The notes under the pieces were generated by a model. That model was not told the DNA's origin, ran no database searches, and saw nothing but the letters and a program-made list of their open reading frames with translations. DNA of 64,000 bases, taken from Sphaeroforma sirkka (taxonomy: Eukaryota; Opisthokonta; Ichthyosporea; Ichthyophonida). Location: assembly GCA_001586965.3 (NCBI GenBank), contig LUCW03001718.1:1-64000 (forward strand), written 5' to 3'. The position numbers and the translations under genes are program-made. Below, in pieces: positions 10,651 through 23,079 of the stretch (position 1 is its first letter; each line of letters opens with the position of its first letter).

Positions 10651-11248
10651 TGTAAACTTCGATGGAAATTACTAGGTTTCAAACTATATTAAACTAAAAT
10701 ACAATTTAGTCAGTTAGGATTTAGCAGTGGTAGCTTGTGTAAGAATGATCGGGACTGCCTCTTGTTAAGAGCCTAAATATCCTCGATCACACAGGGCGTA
10801 CCTCTAGCTGTTCTTTATTGAATAATTTTCACTAGAAGTACTAAATGTTCATGACCACTTGCCTAATTTGTAAATAGACATAATAACGTAAGTCACGTTA
10901 ATACATTAGCTGATATAAATAAAGTTCCATCTGAAGAAAAGTTAAAAAAAAAAAAAAAAGACTTATTGGATTTTGGAGATTGGCGGGAGGACCAAAATCA
11001 ATAAGTAGTAGTTCGGAGATTATAAAATTTAGTTTATAATATCCTACATCTACTAATGTCTCAAATAGGTCCAAGTAGATGAGTCATACCAAATACTCAG
11101 GCTATTGGAGCCATCAAAAGTGAATTTAGAACACTTTGGAAATATTGGAAAAAAGAGCTTGTACTAATTATTTAAAATACAAATAAAACCAATGTATTAT
11201 CTCAATTGATCTTGATATTTTAGACTGACCGGAGGCCGTATTTCTACA
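10651..11248 (-). repeat. A1 5' LTR
   Basis: Nearly identical direct copy of 3582-4178. On the coding strand the LTR ends at 10651 and is followed by the T-rich TATTTTTTTTCAG leader rather than by a TGG-starting tRNA primer-binding site. The gag ATG follows about 80 bases on. The right flank (CTTTCTTATCG) is A3 gag. Confidence 0.88.
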
Positions 11249-11579
11249 CTTTCTTATCGTCAAGGTCAGAGTCATTCAATAGACGGTCCTCAAGGACTTG
11301 CATACCAGATCATAATAGCCTGAGACGTTGTTGTCTGGTTCTCACTTCCTCGTCTTCAGTGCTAGAGTGGGTACTCTCTAGTGAGATACTGGTATAACGA
11401 TTACCAAAGTCGTGATTACCAGGGTTAAATGGTAAATGAGGATCGATGTTATGAGGGCGGTAAGCCTCATCGATCTCCATACAATCATAGCCTCTGACAG
11501 AGTTAGGTTTGTCGAGAGGGTGATCGATTGTAGCTTCCGAGCTATAGGAGATTAAATCTTGAGGTTGTACTCACGTCAC
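11249..11579 (-). pseudogene. A3 gag central part (right of the A1 insertion)
   Basis: At DNA level this matches A1 9500-9800: the sequence encoding the coiled-coil-like segment and the charged stretch before it. It runs from the A1 5' LTR to the antisense tRNA-like segment. The region upstream that would hold the A3 gag start and 5' LTR is replaced by microsatellite. Fossil. Confidence 0.7.
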
Positions 11580-11653
11580 CAGCAGTAACTGGCTCAGTGG
11601 CAACCCTGTTGGTTGGTAAACCAGAGGGCCTCAGGTTCAAAACCCGGCTCGGA

Positions 11654-11654
<1 letters not shown>
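11580..11654 (+). repeat. tRNA-like segment antisense to A3 gag
   Basis: A-box TGGCTCAGTGG (11590-11600), an anticodon-arm-like hairpin, and B-box GGTTCAAAACC (11634-11644). It matches the A1 segment at 9838-9920 in position and layout, and runs into a TA microsatellite on its 3' side instead of a T-run. Confidence 0.65.
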
Positions 11655-11694
<40 letters not shown>

Positions 11695-11696
11695 GA

Positions 11697-11755
<59 letters not shown>

Positions 11756-11785
11756 TGTGTGTGTGTGTGTAACACATGTGTGTAC

Positions 11786-11822
<37 letters not shown>

Positions 11823-11880
11823 CACTGTGTGTGTGTGTGTGTGTGTGTACTGTATATGTATATATATATATATATATGAA
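11655..11880. repeat. compound (TA)n/(GT)n microsatellite
   Basis: Alternating blocks: TA (11656-11690), GT (11698-11770), AT (11789-11820), GT (11826-11848), TA (11853-11876). Long open frames here are only translations of the dinucleotides. Confidence 0.95.
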
Positions 11881-12187
11881 TATAGTGAACCACGCACCAA
11901 CCGTGCCGCTTGTGGCATAATTAATCATTTTTACGCAGATGATCGCACGTCGTATATGCTAGCACATTGTGTATGCAATACTGATAGAATCTTTACTCTT
12001 CGTTCAAATGATTGGACGGCCTGTAACTGACGGACATCATTTTCAAAGTGGAATGACTGAAGTTAACCTACACTTTGGAAATGTTGTCATAATCAAACCT
12101 TATACGTCACCTCTAGTCTCTACCCCGCCACCAGTCGAGGTGCCCGTCGCGTCATGACACATAAATATGAAAAATTTGTGATAATTC
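11881..12187. other. unassigned spacer between microsatellite and remnant E
   Basis: About 300 bases of mixed composition without a convincing coding signal or match to another part of the window. Short plus-strand frames exist but have no recognisable motif. Confidence 0.4.
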
Positions 12188-13447
12188 TCAATTCTGTTCT
12201 AAGGACTTTATGTTAGGGATAATATTATTTATTTCAAAATGACAAGTGTGTATGTTACAATGTATGAACATATGGTATGACTCACATAGTCGCTGTAGTG
12301 GTTCAGAAAAGATTGATGTGAAGAATTGGTCAGTAAATTCCCGTTTGAAGCTTGGGCCAAGTGAGTCGACAATGGAAGATATGCGCTGAGTCATTCGGGC
12401 CGGTGTTGACAATGCACTATTACTATCGAATGTTCCATATATACGCTTGCTGACCTAATAAGTAGAGTACCCACCTCTGTGGTACGGATCGGGTCTGCGC
12501 TGTGTAGTGCCGCGGAATGGGGTAGTGCAGAGTACGAAACACCGAGAAGGACCAGGTCATCCGTCATAATCCGGTCGAGGAGCGAGGATGGGGGTAAGCC
12601 AATGCCGCACCAGACCAAGGATGAATTCGGTATGGGTTGGCTGGCCTGGATTGGAAGTATCATAGGCGGAACCAACAAACGCGATGATTTGGTTTGAACC
12701 GAAATTTGGAAGTAGTACTTCAACAGCGTGATTAGCCGGGATATGGGGAACATCTGTTGATGTGTCAGGGATGGGTGAGGGTACGGTGGTTCTTCAACAT
12801 GCTGGAGAAAAGATCCAAGGTGTTTGTGGAGGGACCAGATACCGTGAAAGTCGTAGCACTCCTGTAATTGCTGAAGGAGGTCAGGGCCAATGGACGGCAG
12901 TTTCGAGTCTACCAGGATGCGTCGAATCAGTTGTTGGATGCAGGTAAAGTGGTTGGTAGTGAACTTGTGGCTACCAGGGCAGACAGGGCAGAGAGAGCCA
13001 TCGGTGCGGTAGTCGAGCAATGTGAACATGTACGTATTCGTTACAATCGTAGCACAGAGCCGGATTGGTGTAGACTCGAAGCAGCGATTGAAGCTGTAGT
13101 GTCTGGCTGTGTCTCGGTTTGAGGTTGGCGGTTTACCCATAACCAGTAGCTAGTAGTATTGGCGCCGGGCCGTTGTTGTGATCTCCTTGTTGGACCAACG
13201 TTTTGTTGAGTTCTTCCTGATGTCGTCACAGCGTTGGCGAAGGGCTACACGGTCGGGTGTACGCCCGGCCGTGGTTTGTGTACAGTTTTCATGCGAGCAT
13301 AGATACTGTACGGGAAGCACAGTGATTGGTTGTCGTGGGCCCAGGCGGGTTGCGTCAGAGGGGTAAGTGGATTGGTGCCGGCCATTGAGTCGAGTGGTAA
13401 TCCCAGGCAACCTCCGAGGTAGTCCGCGAATGGTTGCGCGGGTGTCC
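12188..13447 (-). pseudogene. E-left: degenerate repeat, probably the C-terminal part of a LINE-like protein
   Basis: The minus-strand frame 12391-13140 and its neighbour up to 13447 share sequence with 61129-61913 (plus strand), so this is a dispersed repeat. Near the middle it has a CPVC...H...C cluster followed 50-60 residues on by IWSLHKHLGSFL. The order resembles the zinc-knuckle tail behind the reverse transcriptase of Jockey-type LINEs (CPxC...H..C, then LW..P..VA.FL). No catalytic motif is in this copy. The left copy keeps about 0.5 kb that the right copy lacks. The LINE reading is an inference; it could be another kind of repeat. Confidence 0.4.
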
Positions 13448-14023
13448 GCTGTATGTGTTGAATATCCCTGAGCTGTGATGACGATGGTTATTGACGTCCT
13501 TGGACAATTTACATCATAGCCTGCCCCCAACCTATGTAATGTAGTTTTCTTGTATATCGTTGTGAACGTGTTTCGGAAACGTTACTGTGAAACAAAATTT
13601 CTACTATGAATACAAGTGTTTCATAGTCTACGAGTATTTTAACTCAAGAGTGTACAATGTGTACACATGGAGATAAATTACATGATATCCGTTAGGTACG
13701 TCTATCCTTCCTATCCTACAGTAGTAGAATCCAGGGTGAGAACCTACAGTTAGTTTTGTCGAGTGAAAATTTGCGCGCGTCCATGGTGTGGCCAAAACCT
13801 AATTGTTTGGTCAACGCACACCAAAGTTTTTGGTTGTAACTTCCTTTCTTACACCTAAAATGGGTTTGTACTCTTATATTGATGTCAGCACCATGTGAAG
13901 AGCTCTATGTGCGGAGAGTCTCGGAGTTAAAATACCTGTTGATTAACCCTTGTGTCCATAGCAGGATTATTAGCTGCACAATAAAGTTTCGCTGTCGTGT
14001 GTGCCATACCTTTTCTATTCTGT
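13448..14023. other. unassigned stretch
   Basis: No match to the elements in this window. The last 100 bases before E-left (to 13540) continue a minus-strand open frame but are not shared with the right copy of E. I see no RNA gene or clear promoter. Confidence 0.3.
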
Positions 14024-14230
14024 CTAATGTAAGTAGCTTGCATCCGCACATATATTTACAACTACGTCCCCCCCAGTTTGGTACGTGCATCTTATCCTAC
14101 CCGCTTGTCGCCTGGTCATAGTACACAAGAGTTGATCGACAGTTACCTCTCTCCCCATACATGCTCCGGTACTCACAAAGCACCCCTTAGCAGGTGTTTG
14201 ACATTTACTGCAAATTCTTTCACCAAACAA
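14024..14230 (-). other. cysteine-rich open frame, unknown
   Basis: A frame of 68 codons from ATG 14230. It has seven cysteines in a spaced pattern (CSKC, GCF, GAC, LLCTM, RCTYQ, NICAD), which looks more like an extracellular cysteine-rich module than a transposon enzyme. No signal peptide or membrane segment is visible in the frame. It could be an exon of a host gene, part of an element I do not recognise, or chance. Confidence 0.25.
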
Positions 14231-14291
14231 GTATCCTTTTAAACCTTCGCCATATGTATGTGTCCCATATTTTTCTTTGAATAAAAATATG

Positions 14292-14295
<4 letters not shown>

Positions 14296-14348
<53 letters not shown>

Positions 14349-14363
14349 AGGAGGAGAGGGCGT

Positions 14364-14413
<50 letters not shown>

Positions 14414-14416
14414 ATA

Positions 14417-14457
<41 letters not shown>

Positions 14458-14484
14458 TGTGTGTGTGAGTGTGTGTGTGTGTGT

Positions 14485-14570
<86 letters not shown>

Positions 14571-14622
14571 ATGTGTGTGTGTGTGTGTGTGTTGGTGTAT
14601 ATATATACATATATATATTCAC
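14296..14622. repeat. large compound (TA)n/(GT)n microsatellite
   Basis: Two TA blocks (14296-14345 and 14370-14412) separated by GAGGAGGAGAGGGCGTCC-like sequence, then about 110 bases of GT with sparse interruptions. A further TA-GT-TA series ends at about 14620. There is no coding content beyond dinucleotide translations. Confidence 0.95.
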
Positions 14623-14873
14623 GCGAAAGTTAAACAACAGCTCTGTTGACAGCATAAATTGAACCTTTTGTACGATCGAAATATGTCGTCCTAAAATCCC
14701 AAGTTAGCTCTGTGTCGGTTCTAACCAATACTAGCTTGTAGTGTTTTCCTTTATCCACTAGCATATATTTTATTTAAATTAATCTCGTTCACGAGCTCCT
14801 GTACAGTGATGGCTGGCTCAGCCCTAGACGGACAAATAGTGTGAAGTTGTCCCATACGTATTTTTTGGTAAGT

Positions 14874-15161
14874 TCAGAACTTGTAGAATTTGGTCGGCAT
14901 CTGATGAAATATTTCGTGAGCCCCTATCAATCGTTCGGTCCGTATCCGTCCAGACTGTATCATTACCTTAAGACGAGTCAACCCAAAATGAAGAAAAAAA
15001 ATCCGAAATTGTTGACTTAGTAGCCGAATTAGCAAAATAATCTCCTTAGCCTTTTGCACATGTGTTAACAGCCCTAAGTTGTCGCTCTGCTTGATAACCC
15101 CTTCCATAAGCCGTATGGTCTTATCCAACGCGGAAATCGATTGTTGAGTCTCAGATAACAA
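14874..15161 (-). other. open frame with helical heptad-like N-terminus, unknown
   Basis: A frame of 95 codons (the first ATG-type start gives MLSETQQSISALDKTIRLME). The first 60 residues have regularly spaced Leu/Ile, like a coiled coil. I recognise no family. It lies upstream of the cysteine-rich frame 14024-14230 on the same strand, with a microsatellite between. The two could be exons of one gene, but no splice evidence beyond the order is visible. Low certainty that it is a gene. Confidence 0.25.
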
Positions 15162-15308
15162 AATGGTCTTGCGTAGTATAGACCTCTACTTTGGTAATTC
15201 ATCCGGTTTTGAATCAGAGAAAAATTATGTCACCACCTCATCAGTATGCAATGGCGACTGCAGATGAATTCCAAGCAGTCATTTCAACAATCGAACACAG
15301 TCTTTCTT

Positions 15309-15635
15309 TGTAGAGTATGGAGAGTAGCTGAAAGGTACAGAGACAACAGAATACAATAGACCTCTTCTCAAGTACGAATATCTCAGCTAGGAAAAGTCTC
15401 TAGTCTGAGAGAACCGAACTGAATCCTAATTTGTGTTTTCACTAGACTCAGGATTTACTTGAGTGCTTCTCACACACGCGGGAATCCCGGTATACCTTAC
15501 CGGTTCTACCGCTAATATTTCTGATGACTCTAATATCAGAAATATTTCAATCCAAGTTCCAAAACTCAGTATTTGATGATTCTGGGTTTTGGGATTTGGA
15601 TTGGCTGTTTGATAATCTGGTCCCTAGATGCTACA
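15309..15635 (-). repeat. probable D 3' LTR
   Basis: On the coding (minus) strand it starts TGTAGCATCTAGG directly after the polypurine tract AAAGTTGGGGGGC and ends CATACTCTACA. This gives TG...CA ends with 5-bp inverted termini (TGTAG/CTACA). The position, about 370 bases beyond the chromodomain end of D, is right for a 3' LTR. No second copy is seen in the window, so the left boundary rests on the terminal sequence only. Confidence 0.5.
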
Positions 15636-16003
15636 GCCCCCCAACTTTATGCTTCTTAGCCTGCGTAGGAGTAGAAAGTGACATCTTACAGTACTAGATT
15701 ATCTAGAGGTTGGTGTTTGTATACAGGGTAAAACTTGTCCCTTAGGGGGCATAGAATAAAAACCTGCCACCATTATCTACTATATATTACCGATTAAATT
15801 TATACTATAGCAGGAATCCTCTGCCACGCTCATCGAAGTCAGTCTTGACCGGTGCTCTTGGTTGATCTCAGCTTGGCTTAAAAAAACGCATCTCAGCGGT
15901 GGCTCTACAACCGAGTCTCTGGTCCTTGTCCCTCTGGTGTGTGGCGGAAACATGCTTCTAGGCGATAAAAGTAGGAGTGTCCTGTGGTATCAGTGAGACC
16001 TGC

Positions 16004-16807
16004 TTAGGGTCCCCCGCCTCGTACGCTGTATGTGGCTTGCTGATCTTTCATCAGTGCTCGTTGTCGCTGGCTTCTTTCGCCTTGACTGCCTTTTTTACGT
16101 ATCTGGCGTTGATGGTATATTGTAATGACATCAGCATCTGCGATGTCTGATTCATGCGTCCAGGTACGCTCACCATCTGTCCATTGCAGTAGGTACTCCT
16201 GGGATCCATCACCTCGGATGAACGACCTGTCGTCGACTATCGATGAGAACTGAGTCTCTTCATTTGGTTGTACGTGATTGTTGGAAGTAAATGCTTCCTG
16301 AACACTGGCCCTTTCTACGAGGCCAAGTAGCTCATCACTGATCGAGTCAGGGGCTTTAGTCTCATCAAGGCTACAGACAAAATACCCGTTGCCCTCCCTG
16401 CATACTATTTTGTATGGTCTGTCATTTGGTGCTGTTAACTTGTTCATTTCACCTTGATAGCGGACCATGACAAGGTCCCCTTCCTGGAAGTTTACATACT
16501 TCTGTTGGTATTTTCGATCGTATGCTGCTCGCATCTTCTCTTGATATTGTACAACTTTACTATCTAGTTGTGGCCTAGTGGCTCCTTCTAGATTTTGCAG
16601 TCGCTCTTCCCAAGATACTGTTGTACTGGGTGCGGTCACTGGCTCATTGTAGTCCGTGAGTTGATTCTGTTTGTGACCAAAGTACACATTAAAGCGCGGT
16701 GACTTATGTCTTCTGGATATACGCAGATTATGACATATCTGTACGAATGGAAGTCGTGAACACCAGTTACCCGGATTCTGTTCAACGAATTTCCGTAGCA
16801 GTGGCAT
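16004..16807 (-). pseudogene. D integrase C-terminal half and chromodomain
   Basis: The frame of 267 codons begins in the integrase core end (LRISRRHKSPRFNVYFGHK is the shared word just after the catalytic glutamate region). It continues with a GPF/Y-type segment (FQEGDLVMVRYQGEMNKL, RPYKIVCREGNGYFV) and ends with a chromodomain (EYLLQWTDGERTWTHESDI). In a working element the chromodomain would bind modified histone tails. This is the longest open piece of D. Fossil. Confidence 0.8.
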
Positions 16808-16873
16808 GAGGTCTCTATGTGATCGTTCGCTCGCGCCTAAGACTTTGGGTTGATACGGCCGAGAGACTAGGTG

Positions 16874-17531
16874 TTACATTGGCGCTTGTTCAACAACTTT
16901 TGAGAGTATGTTGTTAATATATATAGTGCCTTGGTCCGTTTGTATGATATGTGGAAATCCATGTTCACACACAATTGGTACCAGCGCGCGTGCTATGGTA
17001 GCCGCTGATTTGTCCATCATTGGACGCAAGATGATGTACGATGAATATACATCAAGCCATACTACGTATGTGTGTCCTCTATTGGAATCCAATAGTGCCC
17101 CTATGGTGTCCACTTGGACTCTGTCGCTGGGATATGCGGATTGATTGTAAGGGATGAAATTCCTTTTTGTGTATCTTGTTTTTGAGACATGGTATGCATC
17201 CGTCAATGAGCTTGTGTACATGTTGTTGGATATCAGCCTAATCATGTCCATCTGCTTGTAACCTGTGTACTGTTTCCTCAGGAGTGTAATGTCTCAAGTT
17301 ATGGTATTGCTCGATGATATTGACATGTGTCTCATATGCTGTTGCATGTGGTGCGTCTACAGAGTGAACTGAATCTGATGCTGCAACGTGTATAGAAGGT
17401 TGGTCCCGCGTTGAGTCAAAGTATGGAAACTTCGCTCCTATCTTTGCGGCTAATGTGACACCCCATGGGGTCTTGCCACAAGCCTTCTTGCCTTCTTTGA
17501 GAAATGTATTGTTTGTGTTTTCCACCAGCAT
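16874..17531 (-). pseudogene. D integrase N-terminal half
   Basis: 16874-17251 carries the catalytic core: first aspartate in VQVDTIGALLDS, second in IIQTDQGTIYIN. 17238-17531 carries the histidines of the zinc-binding domain (YHNLRHYTPEETVHRLQADG) and the linker word KKACGKTPWGVTLAAKIG, which in families B and C follows the Dam-like domain. The sequence stops at 17546 at the B1 LTR. Fossil. Confidence 0.78.
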
Positions 17532-17546
17532 CGGGTCTTCTTCTAG

Positions 17547-17727
17547 TGTAGTAAAAGTCCCCTTAAACCAGTATCAGTGTGGAGTTAGAATTAGTTTACA
17601 ATTAATTCACACGAGGTGGAATTATTTGTAGACCACGTAGACAATCAAATATAAGAATAAATACACCGCACTGAGCCTCAGGGAGACTGAGTAGGTTTTA
17701 GTATCGTATTTTGATGTGTTTACTACA
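17547..17727 (+). repeat. B1 5' LTR
   Basis: 181 bp, one of seven copies of this LTR in the window. It contains a TATA-like AATATAAGAATAAATAC stretch and, after it, the CTGAG..CTCAG hairpin common to family B. It is followed by TTTTTACGACTAG, not by a TGG-starting primer-binding site. Confidence 0.88.
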
Positions 17728-19782
<2,055 letters not shown>

Positions 19783-21801
19783 GATGCCTATGCGTCCAGC
19801 ACCCGCAGCCCTCGACGCACTCGTCGCGACGGCAAAGCAACCCAGAGATCCTTGTCAGATTTCGAGCAGACCCACCACGGAGGCACAGCGTCGAAGAAAT
19901 GAACAACCGCGATATGAACAGACAGACCAAGACATGCGCCAGGCAGCAAGCAGGCAATAACAGTTGGGGCACAGGTCTCGCTTATCGGCAAGAGGGAGAG
20001 CAGATCCAGAAGACAGTGAGGTGCAATTTGTGATTAGGCATACTAGTCGTTCAAAGTCTGCTGAACCAGCAGCTGAGCGACACAGGGTAGCCAACGTCCG
20101 AGGTACCTCGGGCATTCATTCAACGGGTGATAGACCGCATTCATGGCAGTCTTTTCACCGAGCACCTGAACGAGATTTCACTCGAAAGCGATCTCGATCG
20201 GGGAGTTTCACCAGTGCAAGTCAGATTTCCATCGCAGGCAACAGGGATGAGTGACCAGTCCAACGGCATAGCAATGTGTCAGAGTGGGCCACGGGCACTC
20301 GTCAGCAAAAATCTGACGAACTCAGGAGCCGACAGCTAGAGCAATAATTGAGCGACCCACATGGGGATTATCGTAGGGAAGCCGAACGAGAACAACTACG
20401 TAGACGATGGGAACTCAGCGGACAGCACCGAGACTTCGCGCGATCGATGCAGGATATGCGCAAGGCTAGTTATGTCGACGACGGTAAGCGCAAGTCTAGT
20501 GACGTCGACGACAGTAATATTCATGGCAGCAGAAAACGACCACACAAAGACGAACAGGCGAGCGAGCCGATCATGACACCAGCGCAGTGGAACGAACATC
20601 GCCGAGCCATGTGTCAACGCCTCGAAGGGAAGATATCTTTCTTTGTGGATGAACTTTGTCGAGCACACGGAAACTACGATGTCCCAAGATGTACATTACT
20701 AACGTCCACGATCGATACACTGAAAGGAGCGTTGAATACTCAATTGGAAGCTATCAGGAAGAGCAGAGCTCCGGAGCCACGGACATGACCCGATTGGCCT
20801 TTAGACCGTTATCAATTAAGTAGCACATCCGATAGAGACACACCAGGGGCGCTAGAAGAGGCACTGAAGAACGCCCATGTCTCAGGACTAGATGAGTCGT
20901 GGATTGTACGTTAGTTCTATAAGGTACTCATACATTTTAAGGCAGCAAAGGCCGCAATTGACTATCTCCGTGACAATCATAATCAGCTGAGGGTATATCT
21001 AGCGGAACAGGTCATAGACCAAATCTGTGAACATGAGAGCAAGGCCACCGTAGACCCTACCTTTAAGAAGTTGGCAAAGGTAAACCCCACACCAAGGGTG
21101 TAGAGTCAGCCAGGGAACATTTGAACAAGATTGTGGAAGTTCACAAGAGAGCCTGGGAGTGAGCAGATAAGGGCAAGGACTTTCCTGAGCGGTTGCTTAA
21201 TCACTGCCTCATACAGGCCCTCGAGGACCTGACAGGTAATATGACATATGAACGCACGCTACAACACCACATAGGTTGGGACCAGCTGGAGACTGAAGAC
21301 CTTCTCCGTATTTTCAATCCAGACATACAAGAAACCGATGCCATCCTCAGACAACGGGTACGGACACAGATGAATGTGGGGGATCGGCGTAGACAGCTTC
21401 CAGCCCAACAACGAGATCGTATTTTGAATATGAATACAGGAGGAGGCAGCACACAACGCACAAGCACGTCTACGACCACCACGTATTACGCGTGCAGAGC
21501 GGGTGCCCCACCCAGTTTCAGGCATATATCTTCCTGCAAGCACTACCAGTCGAACAAACGGGTTGGATTCACATCCAACTCGGGCCGAGGATTCAAGCAA
21601 GGCGTATCCTTCAATAAGAGTTTGCCCGCGGTCAACACCATCACGGCTCTGATATACTCGGACGACCAGCAAACGGAGCATGAGGGGACCACGCCTACAG
21701 ACACACACATTGCTTCCATACTGGCACTCCCAGACGAAATCGAACAGGGTGAGTTGGAAGAGGATACAACGTGGGAAACCATAGGCAGCGATCAGGAATA
21801 G
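19783..21801 (+). pseudogene. B1 gag
   Basis: Starts at ATG 19783 (MPMRPAP). It matches the long B2 gag: an Arg/Gln-rich N-terminal region, the conserved word PRTW.DWPLDRYQL with DRDT.GALEEALKNAHVSGLDE, a capsid-like helical region (LNHCLIQALEDLTGNMTYER), and a cysteine/histidine cluster C-x2-C-x9-H-x3-C (YACRAGAPPSFRHISSC) near 21490-21540. This is structural protein of the virus-like particle. Several breaks; fossil. Confidence 0.78.
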
Positions 21802-21810
21802 GACGTAAGG

Positions 21811-23079
21811 GTGTCGGATGCAGATGCAACTTTAGTTTTCCCGTCTAGTACACCTGTGATACTATAGATTAAAGATTCATTACTTTCAATGGGCAATCGA
21901 GTATTCATATCTATCCTGATTAACGGTAAGACATGCAGGGCGTTAGTAAATTCTGGGGCAAACAGAAGTTGCATTGATTCGACATCCGCACACGATTGGG
22001 GATTGCAAATTAAGTCGGCTCCGGAGGGATCCTATATATACCTAGCTGATCGTAGTCTTCGTACACGGCGAATAGGCTCAACCGTACAAACTCCAGTACG
22101 ATATAGTCTAGAGCTCACAGGACAGTCCTTCGAGCTAATGAATCTACCACCGGCTATCCACGCGATCGTATGCCAGGATCTTATGCCTGGCTTAGGGCTA
22201 TAAGTGGGAAGCCTTCAATCGCCATTCTCACCCATTGATCCAACGGAGCTAGACAAACTATTGGAACCAATACCGTTGAGACGATCACCAGATTTGACCG
22301 AGGAAACCGGTGTTCACCTGGAACTAGACAAGGAACTGAGGGACAATGACGGTATTCGAGAAAAGGACAGGTGCAGACTGAAAGGAGGCGAAGTTAGATT
22401 GCCAGTGACACCAGATCAAGCTGCAAGGATGCGGAAAGCAGTAAGGAACTTTGTAGCAGAAAAATGGATACCATGGGTAGATAGACAGGTGCAGAAGTGG
22501 ATTCAAGATTTGGTCATAGTTCAAAGGTATACAGCCACTTCCGTCAACTTACCCTTGCTCGCCGTGCCAGAGTATACTCAATCTGGAGAACTAAAGAAAG
22601 TGCGAGTGTGATTGGACCTCAGAGCGGTGAATGCATTAATACCGGCGGATCAGTTCATTATTCCCCGTATCAACAATATCATTGGTAACATCAAAGGGAA
22701 GAGATATTACACAACATTGGATCTAACCGCAGCGTACCATCGACTCCCAATTCACCCTGATTCTCAGTATCTATTCAGTTTCACACATGGCAAGAGCCAG
22801 TATTCTTTTACATCAGCGCCATTTGGACTACACACACTGACGAAGCAATTTCAGCGTACCCTGAGTGTGATATTGCAAGGACTTCCGGCATACCACTACC
22901 TGGACGACATCGTAATAGCAACAGATGACTACGAGGAACACGTACGAGTAGTGAAAGAGGTCATTCGGCGGCTGACGTACCACAGTTTCAAGCTAAACCC
23001 TTCAAAATGTCATTTTGCAGTCAAAGAAGTCATGATCCTAGGGAAGCGAGTATCGAAGGCCGGATATGATTTGCCATGA
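21811..23079 (+). pseudogene. B1 protease and reverse transcriptase
   Basis: The protease segment (21889-22203) has the retropepsin loop SGANRSCIDS and the ILINGKTCRALV strand before it. RT follows in 22204-23079: DLVIVQRYTATSVNLPLLAV, LRAVNALIPADQFIIPRI, the aspartate of TTLDLTAAYHRLPI, FTSAPFGLHTLT and the YLDDIVIATDDY catalytic box. These are standard Ty3/gypsy motifs. Fossil. Confidence 0.82.

Larger units (their letters stand above)
3582..11248 (-). mobile_element. A1: complete-length family A Ty3/gypsy element
   Basis: Bounded by two direct LTRs of 597 and 598 bp (3582-4178 and 10651-11248) that begin TGTAGAAATACGG and end GAAGTTTACA on the coding strand. Between them, on the minus strand, lie gag, protease, reverse transcriptase, RNase H, a Dam-like domain, integrase and a chromodomain-like end. 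The LTRs differ only by a handful of one-base length differences in homopolymer runs that I could find, so insertion was recent. The coding region is nonetheless in about seven or more pieces, so the copy looks broken. It is inserted in A3 gag. Confidence 0.88.
593..11654 (-). mobile_element. A3: old Ty3/gypsy-type element of family A, split by A1
   Basis: Minus-strand gag and pol remains lie at 593-3581, and the matching upstream gag part lies at 11249-11654. The whole A1 element (3582-11248) sits between them, in the middle of A3 gag. The flanks (CTTTTT on the left, CTTTC on the right) look like a slightly eroded target-site duplication of about 5 bp. A3 is clearly broken in many places, lacks most of the integrase region and has no recognisable complete LTR in the window. 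Its coding sequence is more diverged than that of A1, so it is the older copy. Confidence 0.75.
15309..17546 (-). mobile_element. D: 3' part of a Ty3/gypsy chromovirus
   Basis: Minus-strand integrase, chromodomain, 3' untranslated stretch (15636-16003), polypurine tract and candidate LTR. The right end is cut at 17546 by the B1 5' LTR. Protein similarity to families B and C is moderate (same motif order, KACGKTPWG region shared), so it is a separate family. Broken. A D-like gag region, possibly of the same copy, is at 27340-30220. Confidence 0.7.

Noticed and set aside
11542-12030. Open frames on both strands in the TA/GT block (His/Thr, Tyr/Ile and Cys/Val repeats)
   Set aside because: They are translations of dinucleotide repeats; all frames stay open because the units have no stop codon.
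12868-13122. Plus-strand frames across E-left
   Set aside because: Shared sequence with E-right and the cysteine/histidine cluster favour the minus strand; the plus frames have no motif.
14024-15161. Envelope-type gene of an LTR element
   Set aside because: The cysteine-rich and coiled-coil-like frames are suggestive, but no signal peptide, furin site, fusion peptide or membrane anchor is visible and they lie outside the candidate D LTR.
16908-17144. Plus-strand frame over the D integrase
   Set aside because: Antisense shadow of the catalytic core on the minus strand.
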